DNA of 64,000 nt from Zhongshania sp. R06B22 (GTDB lineage Bacteria > Pseudomonadota > Gammaproteobacteria > Pseudomonadales > Spongiibacteraceae): positions 1,240,001-1,304,000 of the forward strand of contig NZ_JBFRYB010000001.1 of assembly GCF_040892595.1 (NCBI RefSeq), written 5' to 3'. This document shows positions 29,106 through 38,333 of the stretch, one piece after another. The translations under genes and the position numbers were made by a program. The notes under the pieces are model-generated. The model did not search any database and was not told the origin of the DNA. It saw nothing but the letters and a program-made list of their open reading frames with translations. The number at the start of each line of letters is the position of its first letter. Position 1 is the first letter of the stretch.

Positions 29106-30241
29106 CCTACCTACGAGATAGCTTTGCTGAGATACAAAAATTTGATCGCCATTTGCAGCTGATTTTAGCCGCATTATTAGTAGTCGGGTTTGTCGCCATG
29201 ACCTCGGCCTCGGTCGAGCATGCGGCGAGTCGCTACGACGATGCGTTTTATTTTGCCAAACGCTATTTATTCCATTTTAGTTTGGCCTCGGTTGCTAGCA
29301 TTGTGATGTACCTCACCCCGATTGATGTGTGGGAGCGCAGTGGTTGGTTGTTGCTGTTACTGGGCTTTGTGGTGCTTACCTTGGTACTCATTCCGGGTGT
29401 TGGCCGTGAGGTGAATGGCAGTCGGCGGTGGATCGCGCTCGGTCCATTGACTCTGCAAGCTTCTGAATTTGTAAAGCTGTGTGTCATTTTCTATCTCGCC
29501 GGGTACTTGGTGCGTCGCAATGATGAGGTCCGTCAAAGTTGGTCGGGCTTTGTCAAACCAATGGCCCTACTATTTGCGGTGACATTATTGCTCATGCTTG
29601 AGCCCGATTTTGGCGCAACAGTAGTGACTGCGGGCACTGCCTTTGTGATGATATTTCTTGGCGGCGTCAAGCTTGGTCAGTTTTTATTGGTGATTCTAAG
29701 CTGCGTTGCCGGCGCGGTCGCCATGGTTATTTTTGAGCCCTATCGAATGAAGCGCTTAACAGCGTTCACCGATCCCTGGGCCGACCAGTTCAATACTGGA
29801 TACCAGTTAACTCAGTCGCTGATCGCCTTTGGGCGTGGTCAGGTTAGTGGCGTTGGCTTGGGTAACAGTGTACAGAAATTATTTTATTTACCCGAAGCCC
29901 ATACCGACTTTGTCTTTGCGATCTTCGCTGAGGAATTTGGTTTTCTGGGCAGCATGCTAATACTCGGCCTGTTTGTCGCTTTGATTGGGCGAATATTATT
30001 TATTGGCCGCTATGCAGAGTCCATGGGCAAGCAGTTTCACGCTTACGTCGCATACGGTATTGCCGTCATGATCAGTGGTCAGGCATTTATCAATATGGGT
30101 GTAAATGCCGGCCTATTGCCAACCAAGGGTTTGACCTTGCCGTTTATGAGTTATGGCGGCAGTAGTTTAATTGTGTGTATGGCCATGGTCGCATTGGTGG
30201 CAAGAATCGAACTGGAATGTCGGAGGCAAGATGGCCGCTGA
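29102..30241 (+). CDS. ftsW: Septal peptidoglycan polymerase FtsW
   Basis: SEDS-family glycosyltransferase that polymerises lipid II at the septum together with FtsI. The 379-residue protein has about ten membrane segments, the GVGREVNGSRRWI loop, LMLEPDFGATVV, the periplasmic DPWADQFNTGYQL and LPEAHTDFVFAIFAEEFG with the catalytic-type aspartate, and LPFMSYGGSS. It is coupled to murD and overlaps murG by 11 bases. Confidence 0.96.
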   Translation: MTYLRDSFAEIQKFDRHLQLILAALLVVGFVAMTSASVEHAASRYDDAFYFAKRYLFHFSLASVASIVMYLTPIDVWERSGWLLLLLGFVVLTLVLIPGVGREVNGSRRWIALGPLTLQASEFVKLCVIFYLAGYLVRRNDEVRQSWSGFVKPMALLFAVTLLLMLEPDFGATVVTAGTAFVMIFLGGVKLGQFLLVILSCVAGAVAMVIFEPYRMKRLTAFTDPWADQFNTGYQLTQSLIAFGRGQVSGVGLGNSVQKLFYLPEAHTDFVFAIFAEEFGFLGSMLILGLFVALIGRILFIGRYAESMGKQFHAYVAYGIAVMISGQAFINMGVNAGLLPTKGLTLPFMSYGGSSLIVCMAMVALVARIELECRRQDGR

Positions 30242-31316
30242 ACGAACGGTATTGATGATGGCCGGCGGTACTGGCGGACACGTTTTTCCGGCGCTGGCTG
30301 TGGCTAATGCGCTGGCGGAGCGGGGTGTAGCTGTTCATTGGCTAGGTACGGCTGCGGGTATCGAGGCCCGCTTAGTACCTGCTGCCGGCTTGCCTCTGCA
30401 CTGCTTGGATATGTCGGGAGTGCGTGGCAAAAATCCGGTTTTTCGGTTGCTGGCAATTTTCAAAGCTGGATTGGCCGTGCTTCATAGCATGCGCCTCATA
30501 CTCAAATTAAAACCTTTCTGCGTGGTGGGTATGGGCGGATATGCGTCTGGCCCCGGTGGTTTGGCAGCTAAATTACTGGGCGTGCCAGTGGTGATTCAAG
30601 AACAGAATGCTGTGGCGGGAACAACCAATCGCCTGTTGGCAAAAGTGGCAAGGCTGTGTCTTACCGGCTATCCCATTGCGCTGGGTGGTGACAAAAATCG
30701 CTATATAGGCAACCCGGTGCGGCGTGAAATTTCGGCCCTCGACGCGCCTGCCGCGCGCTGGGCTGAGCGCACTGATGAGTTACGCGTATTGGTGCTGGGC
30801 GGCAGTCTCGGCGCAAAGCCAATCAATGATGTGGTGATTGCGGCGTGGCAGAAATTCCCAGTAGCCGATCGGCCTTTGTTATGGCATCAAACTGGACGCG
30901 ACCATGAGTCTGCGGTGCAAGCGGCATACTCCGAAGCGGGCGTAAATGTATTGGCGGAAGCTTTTATAGACGATATGGCGGCGGCATATAGCTGGGCGGA
31001 TATTGTTATATGTCGTGCCGGTGCACTGACTGTAGCTGAGTTGGCTGCAGCTGGCGTGCCTGCAATATTAATACCGCTACCACATGCGATTGATGATCAT
31101 CAGCGCGCGAACGCTAAATGGTTTGTGGATGGCGGTGCTGGTGAAATTATCGATCAAAAAGAATTTACAGCGCCAGCCTTGGTTGCTTGGTTGCAAAGCT
31201 CAAAAGCACAGCGGGAGACATTATTGGGCTATGCGGAAGCGGCGAGACGGCTCGCAAAAATAGATGCCGCCGATGTGGCCGCAGATTACTGCATGGAGTT
31301 TGCTCATGAGTCCTAA
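30231..31316 (+). CDS. murG: Lipid II synthase, GlcNAc transferase MurG
   Basis: Peripheral inner-membrane GT28 enzyme converting lipid I to lipid II. The 361 residues begin at ATG 30231 behind GGAGG; longer in-frame reading lies inside ftsW and is not conserved. The N-terminal loop [48 protein letters not shown] and the UDP-GlcNAc site [23 protein letters not shown], with its conserved glutamate, are intact. It overlaps murC by 11 bases. Confidence 0.96.
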   Translation: MAAERTVLMMAGGTGGHVFPALAVANALAERGVAVHWLGTAAGIEARLVPAAGLPLHCLDMSGVRGKNPVFRLLAIFKAGLAVLHSMRLILKLKPFCVVGMGGYASGPGGLAAKLLGVPVVIQEQNAVAGTTNRLLAKVARLCLTGYPIALGGDKNRYIGNPVRREISALDAPAARWAERTDELRVLVLGGSLGAKPINDVVIAAWQKFPVADRPLLWHQTGRDHESAVQAAYSEAGVNVLAEAFIDDMAAAYSWADIVICRAGALTVAELAAAGVPAILIPLPHAIDDHQRANAKWFVDGGAGEIIDQKEFTAPALVAWLQSSKAQRETLLGYAEAARRLAKIDAADVAADYCMEFAHES

Positions 31317-32724
31317 GCATCCCTTTGTAGTCCCCGAAATGCGTCGTGTAAAACGCATTCATTTTGTGGGTATTGGTGGTGCCGGCATGTGTGGTATTGC
31401 GGAGGTGCTATTAAATCTTGGCTACGTTATTTCTGGCTCAGATCTAAAGGCGTCGACAAGTACCGCGCGGCTGCAACAGTTGGGCGCCCGAGTTGCGTTT
31501 GGTCACCGCGGCGAAAATATTGGTGACTCCGATGTAGTGGTGGTGTCCAGTGCCATTAATGATGCCAATCCTGAAATTATTGCCGCAAGACAAGGTCGCG
31601 TGCCGATAGTGCGTCGGGCCGAAATGCTGGCTGAGTTAATGCGTTATCGTCATGGGATCGCGGTTGCGGGTACCCATGGTAAAACCACCACAACTAGTTT
31701 GATTACGTCGATTTTTGCCGAAGCCGGTTTAGATCCTACGTTTGTTATTGGCGGACTAGTAAACAGTGCCGGCACCAATGCCGCGCTGGGAGAAAGTCGC
31801 TATTTAGTTGCAGAGGCAGATGAAAGCGATGCCTCATTTTTACATTTACAGCCGATGGTGTCGGTTGTAACAAATATTGAAGCCGATCACATGGCCACAT
31901 ATGACGGCGATTTTAACAAATTGAAACGGACGTTTATCGAGTTTCTCCACAATCTGCCGTTCTACGGTATTGCGGTGGTGTGTATTGATGATGACGTGGT
32001 GCGCGAGCTAATGCCTGATATTGGTCGGCCTACCCTGACCTACGGTTTTAGCGACGACGCCGATTTTCGTATTCATTCATTAGAGAAGCGGGGCATGCAA
32101 AGTCGCTTTTCTGTTAGTCGTCGCGATGGCAGCGAGTTGGCTCTGTGTATTCATCAACCCGGTGTTCACAATGTGTTAAACGCTACCGCAGCGGTTGCGG
32201 TAGCCACCGATGAAGGCTTGTCGGACAGCGCGATTTGCGCCGGTATTACTAATTTCCAAGGTGTGGGTCGTCGTTTCCAGCGTTATGGCGAGCTTGCAGT
32301 GGACGGTGGCCAATTCATGTTGGTGGATGATTATGGCCATCACCCAACTGAGGTGGCAGCGACGATCTCGGCCGCGCGACAGGCGTGGCCAGACCGCCGT
32401 CTAGTGATGCTGTATCAGCCCCATCGCTATAGTAGAACCAAAGATTTGTACGAGGATTTTGTGCGGGTGTTATCGACCGTAGATAGTTTGCTGTTGCTCG
32501 ACGTCTACCCTGCTGGGGAAGCGCCAATTGCGGGTGCTGACAGTCGCAGTTTGTGTCGCAGTATTCGTTTGCAGGGCGCGTTTGAGCCGGTATTTGTGGA
32601 GAGTACGGACGCCGCGTTCGAGCTCCTAAAAACACGACTTCGTCCTGGTGATGTACTACTTACTCAGGGCGCAGGAAATATAGGCGCCTTGGCGCAGCAA
32701 TTGTCAGTTCAGGATTGGGTGTAG
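31306..32724 (+). CDS. murC: UDP-MurNAc:L-alanine ligase MurC
   Basis: Starts the stem peptide by adding L-alanine to UDP-MurNAc. From ATG 31306 the protein is 472 residues: an N-terminal Rossmann-like domain ([17 protein letters not shown]), the ATP motif [22 protein letters not shown] and [10 protein letters not shown] near the third domain. No murB lies between murC and ddl, as is usual in gammaproteobacteria. Confidence 0.96.
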   Translation: MSPKHPFVVPEMRRVKRIHFVGIGGAGMCGIAEVLLNLGYVISGSDLKASTSTARLQQLGARVAFGHRGENIGDSDVVVVSSAINDANPEIIAARQGRVPIVRRAEMLAELMRYRHGIAVAGTHGKTTTTSLITSIFAEAGLDPTFVIGGLVNSAGTNAALGESRYLVAEADESDASFLHLQPMVSVVTNIEADHMATYDGDFNKLKRTFIEFLHNLPFYGIAVVCIDDDVVRELMPDIGRPTLTYGFSDDADFRIHSLEKRGMQSRFSVSRRDGSELALCIHQPGVHNVLNATAAVAVATDEGLSDSAICAGITNFQGVGRRFQRYGELAVDGGQFMLVDDYGHHPTEVAATISAARQAWPDRRLVMLYQPHRYSRTKDLYEDFVRVLSTVDSLLLLDVYPAGEAPIAGADSRSLCRSIRLQGAFEPVFVESTDAAFELLKTRLRPGDVLLTQGAGNIGALAQQLSVQDWV

Positions 32725-32733
32725 GCACTACTA

Positions 32734-33681
32734 ATGAGCGATATGACGGTAGCAAGTATTAATCAGGCCATTGGCGGCAAATTGGCCGTGTTGTTTGGTG
32801 GGCGCTCTGCTGAACGCGAGGTTTCATTAAAAAGTGGCGCGGCAGTAGCGGCTGCGTTTACCAGCCAAGGTGTTGCTGTTGAGACTATTGATGTAGCTGA
32901 TGATGGCTGGATGCAGTATTTGCAGGCGGAGTTCAGCAATGTGTTTATCGCCTTGCACGGTCCCGGTGGAGAAGACGGCACAGTGCAGGGCGCGCTTGAT
33001 TGTTTAGGCGTGAAATATACCGGCAGTGGCGTGATGGCTTCGGCATTGGCGATGGATAAGTTCCGCTGCAAATTGTTGTGGTTGGGGATGGGGCTGTCTA
33101 CCCCTAAATTTATTGAATTGACGGCGGCCAGCGATTGGGCGGCGATCATTGCAGACCTTGGGGCGGTGATTGTTAAGCCGGCCTGTGAAGGTTCTAGTAT
33201 TGGTATGTCGCGGGCAGCGACAGCAGAAGAGTTGCACAGCGCATGGCAAGATGCGCAAGCCTACGGCCGGGTATTTGCTGAGCAGTGGGTGGTAGGCAGT
33301 GAATATACTGTCGCGATCTTAAATGGGGTGGCGCTGCCGGCGATCAAGCTCGAAACCGACGCCGCATTTTATGATTTTAATGCCAAGTATGTATCGGATG
33401 AGACTCGCTACCTGTGCCCTTGCGGTTTAAGTACACCGGAAGAATTGGAGCTGAGCGAGCTGGCATTGGCGGCGTTTAATAGCTTGGGTTGCGAGGGCTG
33501 GGGACGTGTCGATGTGATGCGCGACAGCGATGGCCGCTTTTATCTACTGGAAGTGAATACCGTGCCGGGTATGACGGATCACAGCTTAGTGCCGATGGCG
33601 GCCAAGCAAGCAGGCTTAAATTTTGAGCAGCTGGTGCTGGCAATATTGGCGGGCAGTATCGGTGAAGGTACAGCCGGCTAA
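32734..33681 (+). CDS. ddl: D-alanine:D-alanine ligase
   Basis: ATP-grasp enzyme producing D-Ala-D-Ala for MurF. The 315 residues contain AVLFGGRSAEREVSLKSG, the FIALHGPGGEDGTVQGALD loop, VVKPACEGSSIGMS and the metal-binding EVNTVPGMTDHSLVP. The position between murC and ftsQ corresponds to ddlB. Its stop TAA shares the final A with the ftsQ ATG. Confidence 0.96.
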   Translation: MSDMTVASINQAIGGKLAVLFGGRSAEREVSLKSGAAVAAAFTSQGVAVETIDVADDGWMQYLQAEFSNVFIALHGPGGEDGTVQGALDCLGVKYTGSGVMASALAMDKFRCKLLWLGMGLSTPKFIELTAASDWAAIIADLGAVIVKPACEGSSIGMSRAATAEELHSAWQDAQAYGRVFAEQWVVGSEYTVAILNGVALPAIKLETDAAFYDFNAKYVSDETRYLCPCGLSTPEELELSELALAAFNSLGCEGWGRVDVMRDSDGRFYLLEVNTVPGMTDHSLVPMAAKQAGLNFEQLVLAILAGSIGEGTAG

Positions 33682-34463
33682 TGAAGCGGGTAAGCGCCAA
33701 GCATAACCGCTTTAAGCGTAGTAAACCGGAGCGCAGTGAGCGCCAGCCGGTATCGCGGGAATGGGGGCGTATTTTTAATCGTCTTCTGTTGGTGGCTGCG
33801 GTGATGGGCTTTGTATATGGAGTGGAGCGGCTGGGTAGCCAGTTGGAATCTATTCCCGTTGACAGGGTGGTGTTTGCTGGAGATTTTCGCCACGTCAGCC
33901 GTGAGGTTCTGGTTGATAGAGTTACTAGCCACTTGGCAGTAGGTTATATCGGTTTGGATCTGGAGAGTATCCAGAGCGAACTGGAGCAGGAGCCTTGGGT
34001 ATATCGCGCGATTGTGGAGCGGGTTTGGCCTAGGGAGTTAAAAATTACGATTGTTGAGGAAACGCCAATAGCGGTATGGGGTAACGGCGGTTTACTTAAT
34101 CATCGCGGTAAGATTTTTTTGCCAGCGAAAGAGTTACGTAGCGATGCAAGCTTACCCTTGCTGACGGGCCCAGACGGCGGCGCGATTGAAATTATGCGCC
34201 AGTATCGTTTGATGAGTCAGCTACTGGGTGATGAGAACTTGGTTTTGCAGCGCTTGCAAATGAATGACCGCGGTGGGTGGATCGCTACCTTAAATGGCGG
34301 CGCGGTGCTGGTACTTGGACGGCAGGAGCCGCTGGAGAAACTGCGTCGCTTTATGTGGGTTTACAAGCAGCAATTGGCGGCAGACTTTGAGCAGGTAAGG
34401 CGGGTAGACACACGCTATATAAATGGTTTGGCAGTGTCGTGGCATCAGTTGGAAGGTAGTTAA
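33681..34463 (+). CDS. ftsQ: Cell division protein FtsQ
   Basis: Bitopic divisome scaffold protein. The 260-residue product has a basic cytoplasmic N terminus, a membrane helix (about residues 34-50), a POTRA domain (about 58-128, beginning VDRVVFAGDFRHVSREVL) and the beta domain carrying the PREL (WPRELKITIVEETPIAVWG) and WIATLNGGAVLVLGR segments. It is coupled to ddl. The C-terminal region, which binds FtsL and FtsB in E. coli, is complete. Confidence 0.94.
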   Translation: MKRVSAKHNRFKRSKPERSERQPVSREWGRIFNRLLLVAAVMGFVYGVERLGSQLESIPVDRVVFAGDFRHVSREVLVDRVTSHLAVGYIGLDLESIQSELEQEPWVYRAIVERVWPRELKITIVEETPIAVWGNGGLLNHRGKIFLPAKELRSDASLPLLTGPDGGAIEIMRQYRLMSQLLGDENLVLQRLQMNDRGGWIATLNGGAVLVLGRQEPLEKLRRFMWVYKQQLAADFEQVRRVDTRYINGLAVSWHQLEGS

Positions 34464-34529
34464 AGACAATGGCTAAAGTAAGTGCGTTGCCGGTGCGGAA
34501 CGGATCGCTAAATAGGGAGAAGCAAAGCA

Positions 34530-35759
34530 ATGGCTAGTTCACATGCAAGCCGGATGATCGTCGGTCTGGATATTGGCACCTCGAAAGTGGTGGCTATCGT
34601 TGGATCGATGAACGAAGACGGCAAGCTGGAAATTGTCGGCATTGGTTCGCATCCGTCGCGAGGTTTGAAGAAGGGCGTAGTGGTTAATATTGAATCCACT
34701 GTGCATTCCATTCAACGCGCGATCGAAGAAGCGGAGCTGATGGCGGGATGCGAGATCCACAGCGTTTACGTGGGTATTGCCGGCAACCATATTCGCAGTT
34801 TGAATTCTCACGGCATTGTGGCGATTCGCGATCGCGAGGTATTCCAACTCGACCTTGATCGAGTTATCGATGCTGCGCAGGCCGTTGCGATTCCCGCTGA
34901 TCAAAAAGTGCTGCATATCTTGCCCCAAGAATTTGTCATCGACGAGCAAGAGGGCATTAAGGAACCGCTTGGCATGTCCGGTGTGCGGCTTGAGGCCAAG
35001 GTGCATTTGGTTACTTGCGCAGTGAACGCCGTCCAGAACATCGAGAAATGTATTCGGCGCTGCGGCTTGGAAGTTGAAGACGTGATTCTGGAGCAATTGG
35101 CGTCAAGCTATGCGGTGTTGACCGAAGACGAAAAAGAGCTTGGCGTGTGTTTGGTGGATATCGGTGGTGGCACCACCGATATCGCCATTTTTACCGATGG
35201 GGCGATTCGTCATACCGGTGTTATTCCGATTGCTGGTGACCAGGTTACCAATGACATTGCCATGGCTTTGCGGACGCCAACCCAATACGCAGAAGAAATA
35301 AAGATTAAATATGCTTGTGCGCTGACTCAGTTAGCCGGAGAGGGCGAGATGATTAAAGTGCCCAGCGTGGGCGATCGCGCCCCGCGGGAGCTTTCTAGGC
35401 AAGCCTTGGCAGAAGTGGTTGAACCGCGCTATGACGAGTTATTTACCTTAATACAGGCAGAGCTCCGTCGTAGTGGCTACGAAGACTTATGTGCCGCCGG
35501 TATTGTTCTAACCGGTGGTACGTCAAAAATGGAAGGGGTTGTTGAGCTGGCTGAGGAGATCTTCCATATGCCAGTTCGTATCGGTGTTCCGCAGGATGCA
35601 CGTGGATTAACCGATATTGTTCGCAATCCCATTTACGCTACGGGGGTGGGTTTGCTGCATTACGGCATTAAACATCAGGCGGAGCACGGTGGTCGCGGTC
35701 GCGTCCGCAGCGGTGGTTTCTTGGCGAATCTGAAACAGTGGATTCAAAATAATTTTTAA
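34530..35759 (+). CDS. ftsA: Cell division protein FtsA
   Basis: Actin-like membrane tether for FtsZ. The 409-residue protein has ATP-site motifs IVGLDIGTSKVVAIVG near the N terminus, LVDIGGGTTDIAIFTDG centrally and IVLTGGTSKMEGV, plus a C-terminal amphipathic membrane-targeting helix (FLANLKQWIQNNF). ATG 34530 follows AGGGAGAAG. The 66 bases after ftsQ hold only this ribosome site and no other visible gene. Confidence 0.97.
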   Translation: MASSHASRMIVGLDIGTSKVVAIVGSMNEDGKLEIVGIGSHPSRGLKKGVVVNIESTVHSIQRAIEEAELMAGCEIHSVYVGIAGNHIRSLNSHGIVAIRDREVFQLDLDRVIDAAQAVAIPADQKVLHILPQEFVIDEQEGIKEPLGMSGVRLEAKVHLVTCAVNAVQNIEKCIRRCGLEVEDVILEQLASSYAVLTEDEKELGVCLVDIGGGTTDIAIFTDGAIRHTGVIPIAGDQVTNDIAMALRTPTQYAEEIKIKYACALTQLAGEGEMIKVPSVGDRAPRELSRQALAEVVEPRYDELFTLIQAELRRSGYEDLCAAGIVLTGGTSKMEGVVELAEEIFHMPVRIGVPQDARGLTDIVRNPIYATGVGLLHYGIKHQAEHGGRGRVRSGGFLANLKQWIQNNF

Positions 35760-35816
35760 CGAAGTGACAGGCGGTCGCGTTGGCAGCGCGATTGAATATG
35801 TAAAAGGGAGAAAACC

Positions 35817-36974
35817 ATGTTTGAACTAGTAGATAACGTTCCTCAAAACGCAGTAATTAAAGTAGTGGGTGTTGGTGGCGGCGGCGGTAACGCTGTTAAG
35901 CACATGATTGCGTCAAACGTAGATGGGGTAGATTTTATCTGCGCCAACACCGATGCGCAGGCTTTAACCAATGTGTCCTCTAAAACCGTGTTGCAGTTGG
36001 GCACGACCATCACCAAGGGTTTAGGTGCGGGTGCAAACCCTGAAATCGGCCGTCAGTCGGCGATGGAAGATCGCGACCGTATTGCCGAAGCGCTGCAAGG
36101 TGCTGATATGGTGTTCATCACCGCGGGGATGGGTGGCGGCACAGGTACTGGCGCAGCGCCCGTTGTTGCGCAGGTGGCAAAAGAGCTGGGAATCTTGACC
36201 GTAGCGGTTGTTACTAAGCCATTTCCTTTTGAAGGCAAGAAACGGATGGCTGTCGCGCTGGAAGGCATGAAGGAACTGCGTCAGCACGTGGATTCGTTGA
36301 TTACCATTCCGAACGAAAAGTTGCTGCCAGTTTTGGGTAAAAACACCAGTTTGCTCGATGCCTTTAAAGCGGCAAACGATGTATTGTTGGGTGCTGTTCA
36401 AGGCATTGCAGACCTTATTATTCGCCCAGGTATGATCAACGTCGATTTCGCCGATGTGCGCACTGTGATGTCTGAGATGGGTATGGCGATGATGGGTAGC
36501 GGCACCGCCACTGGCGAAAATCGTGCTCGTGAGGCTGCTGAAGCTGCAATTCGTAGTCCTTTGCTCGAAGATGTTAACTTGCAAGGGGCTCGCGGAATTT
36601 TGGTTAATATTACCGCAGGTCTAGATCTATCCCTAGGCGAGTTCAACGATGTCGGGGATACTATCGAGGAATTCGCTTCCGAGAACGCAACAGTCGTTGT
36701 CGGAACGGTAATTGATCCCGATATGGTTGATGAATTGCGGGTGACAGTGGTCGCAACCGGTCTTGACGGACTTGGACAAGAAACACCACTAAAAGTAGTT
36801 GAGTCTAGACCTGTAGAGGCGCGCTCAACCGACTATCGTACCCTTGATCGACCAACAGTAATGCGCAACAACCAACAAGCGGCGGTTGCGCGAGATGTGG
36901 CTCCGGCGCCAATGGCAGATAAAGACATGGAATACTTGGATATTCCTGCGTTTCTGCGGCGTCAAGCCGATTAA
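35817..36974 (+). CDS. ftsZ: Cell division tubulin homolog FtsZ
   Basis: Self-assembling GTPase that forms the division ring. The 385 residues show [15 protein letters not shown], the tubulin signature [16 protein letters not shown], the T7 loop [11 protein letters not shown] needed for GTP hydrolysis, a short variable linker and the C-terminal conserved peptide [11 protein letters not shown], which binds FtsA. AAAGGGAG precedes ATG 35817. It is the last gene of the dcw cluster. Confidence 0.98.
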   Translation: MFELVDNVPQNAVIKVVGVGGGGGNAVKHMIASNVDGVDFICANTDAQALTNVSSKTVLQLGTTITKGLGAGANPEIGRQSAMEDRDRIAEALQGADMVFITAGMGGGTGTGAAPVVAQVAKELGILTVAVVTKPFPFEGKKRMAVALEGMKELRQHVDSLITIPNEKLLPVLGKNTSLLDAFKAANDVLLGAVQGIADLIIRPGMINVDFADVRTVMSEMGMAMMGSGTATGENRAREAAEAAIRSPLLEDVNLQGARGILVNITAGLDLSLGEFNDVGDTIEEFASENATVVVGTVIDPDMVDELRVTVVATGLDGLGQETPLKVVESRPVEARSTDYRTLDRPTVMRNNQQAAVARDVAPAPMADKDMEYLDIPAFLRRQAD

Positions 36975-37005
36975 CTAGCAGAAGCCGGTGCAGCACAGGG
37001 CGAGG

Positions 37006-37027
37006 TGTTAGCGATTTGTCGCTAGCA
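37006..37027 (+). other. Hairpin between ftsZ and lpxC
   Basis: TGTTAGCGA (37006-37014) and TCGCTAGCA (37019-37027) form a nine-base stem with one G-U pair and a four-base loop. There is no T-run after it, so it is not a classic terminator. It could stabilise the ftsZ message end or attenuate read-through into lpxC. Confidence 0.4.
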
Positions 37028-37084
37028 CATGATAAGGTCGTCCCTGTATATGTAGTCATCCGGTCCACAGAGTGAGTGTGATAC

Positions 37085-37996
37085 ATGATTAAGCAACGTA
37101 CCTTACGCAATACTATCCGTGCCACTGGAATAGGCTTGCATACAGGTGAAAAGGTCTACCTGACATTGAAGCCGGCACCGGTTGATTCTGGTGTTATCTT
37201 TCGTCGTACCGACTTAAATCCAGTTGTTGAAATCCACGCTCGTGCTGAAAATGTGGGTGATACCACGCTGTCGACCACGCTGATGAACGGCGACGTGCGA
37301 GTATCTACGGTTGAACATTTGCTGTCGGCAATGGCGGGTCTGGGTATTGATAATGCCTACGTCGAAGTCAGCTCCTCGGAAGTGCCTATAATGGATGGCA
37401 GTGCTGGGCCATTTGTATTCCTCATTCAATCTGCCGGGATTGAGGAGCAAAATGCGCCTAAGAAATTTATCCGTATAAAGCGTCCGGTGACGGTAAAAGA
37501 TGGTGATAAAGTCGCGAGTTTCCTCCCTTTTGACGGCTTTAAAGTTTCTTTTACCATTGACTTCGACCACCCGGTTTTTAAAGACCGGACTGGTCATGCA
37601 GAGCTAGATTTTTCAAGTACCTCGTTTGTTAAAGAAGTCAGCCGCGCGAGAACCTTTGGATTTATGCACGAAATTGAATATTTGCGCTCCAAAGGCTTGG
37701 CGCAGGGCGGCAGTGTTGATAACGCGATCGTGGTTGATGAATACCGTATTCTTAACGAAGACGGGCTTCGTTACGAAGATGAGTTTGTTAAGCATAAAGT
37801 GTTGGATGCGATTGGCGATCTGTATTTATTGGGTACCAGTTTGATCGGTGAGTTTAGGGCCCATAAGTCAGGACATGGCCTTAATAACGCGTCTCTTCGC
37901 GCTCTTATTAAGGATACCGATGCTTGGGAGTGGGTAACGTTTGAAGACCCTGCTGACGCACCGATTAACTACATGGCGCCAGCCGCTGTAGCCTAG
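37085..37996 (+). CDS. lpxC: UDP-3-O-acyl-GlcNAc deacetylase LpxC
   Basis: Zinc amidase and committed step of lipid A synthesis. The 303-residue protein has [23 protein letters not shown] at the N terminus, written here as its opening region, the zinc-binding [17 protein letters not shown] and the catalytic [14 protein letters not shown], and the C-terminal GHGLNN segment. Its place directly after ftsZ is standard. An AGAG site lies before ATG 37085. Confidence 0.97.
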   Translation: MIKQRTLRNTIRATGIGLHTGEKVYLTLKPAPVDSGVIFRRTDLNPVVEIHARAENVGDTTLSTTLMNGDVRVSTVEHLLSAMAGLGIDNAYVEVSSSEVPIMDGSAGPFVFLIQSAGIEEQNAPKKFIRIKRPVTVKDGDKVASFLPFDGFKVSFTIDFDHPVFKDRTGHAELDFSSTSFVKEVSRARTFGFMHEIEYLRSKGLAQGGSVDNAIVVDEYRILNEDGLRYEDEFVKHKVLDAIGDLYLLGTSLIGEFRAHKSGHGLNNASLRALIKDTDAWEWVTFEDPADAPINYMAPAAVA

Positions 37997-38333
37997 TGTA
38001 TATCTCTGCCATGCTTGATCTCGCGTCAGCCTAAGCATGGTAATATTCTCTCATCTATGCGATATTGCGCCTCGGTGCAAGGGTATATTTATTTCCTACC
38101 TGCGGGTAATCAGTGCGAACTTTGGCGTAAATTCAAAAGAATATTACGTTAAAGCGGTCGTCATATTTTAATTCGGACAATGTAACTTGGTGCGGTTTTC
38201 GTGCGCTGTATAAATTCGATTCACTGCTTGGAATTCATTATCATCTCCAAGTAGAGTCACAATTAGAATTTTTGCAATGCACCAGAGCCATCAATGATAG
38301 GGACACGATCCCGGGAATAGTAACGAATTCATC
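37997..38333 (+). promoter_or_regulatory. Non-coding leader region upstream of secA
   Basis: These 337 bases contain no supportable gene. An eight-base perfect inverted repeat (CCATGCTT at 38009-38016, AAGCATGG at 38033-38040, 16-base loop) follows lpxC. A possible promoter is TTGGTG (38187-38192), a 16-base spacer and TATAAA (38209-38214), about 120 bases before secA. No secM-like arrest-peptide gene is visible, although that is where enterobacteria carry it. How secA is regulated here is therefore not evident. Confidence 0.45.

Noticed and set aside
37006-37027. Rho-independent terminator after ftsZ
   Set aside because: The stem is good but there is no T-run, so it is recorded only as a hairpin.
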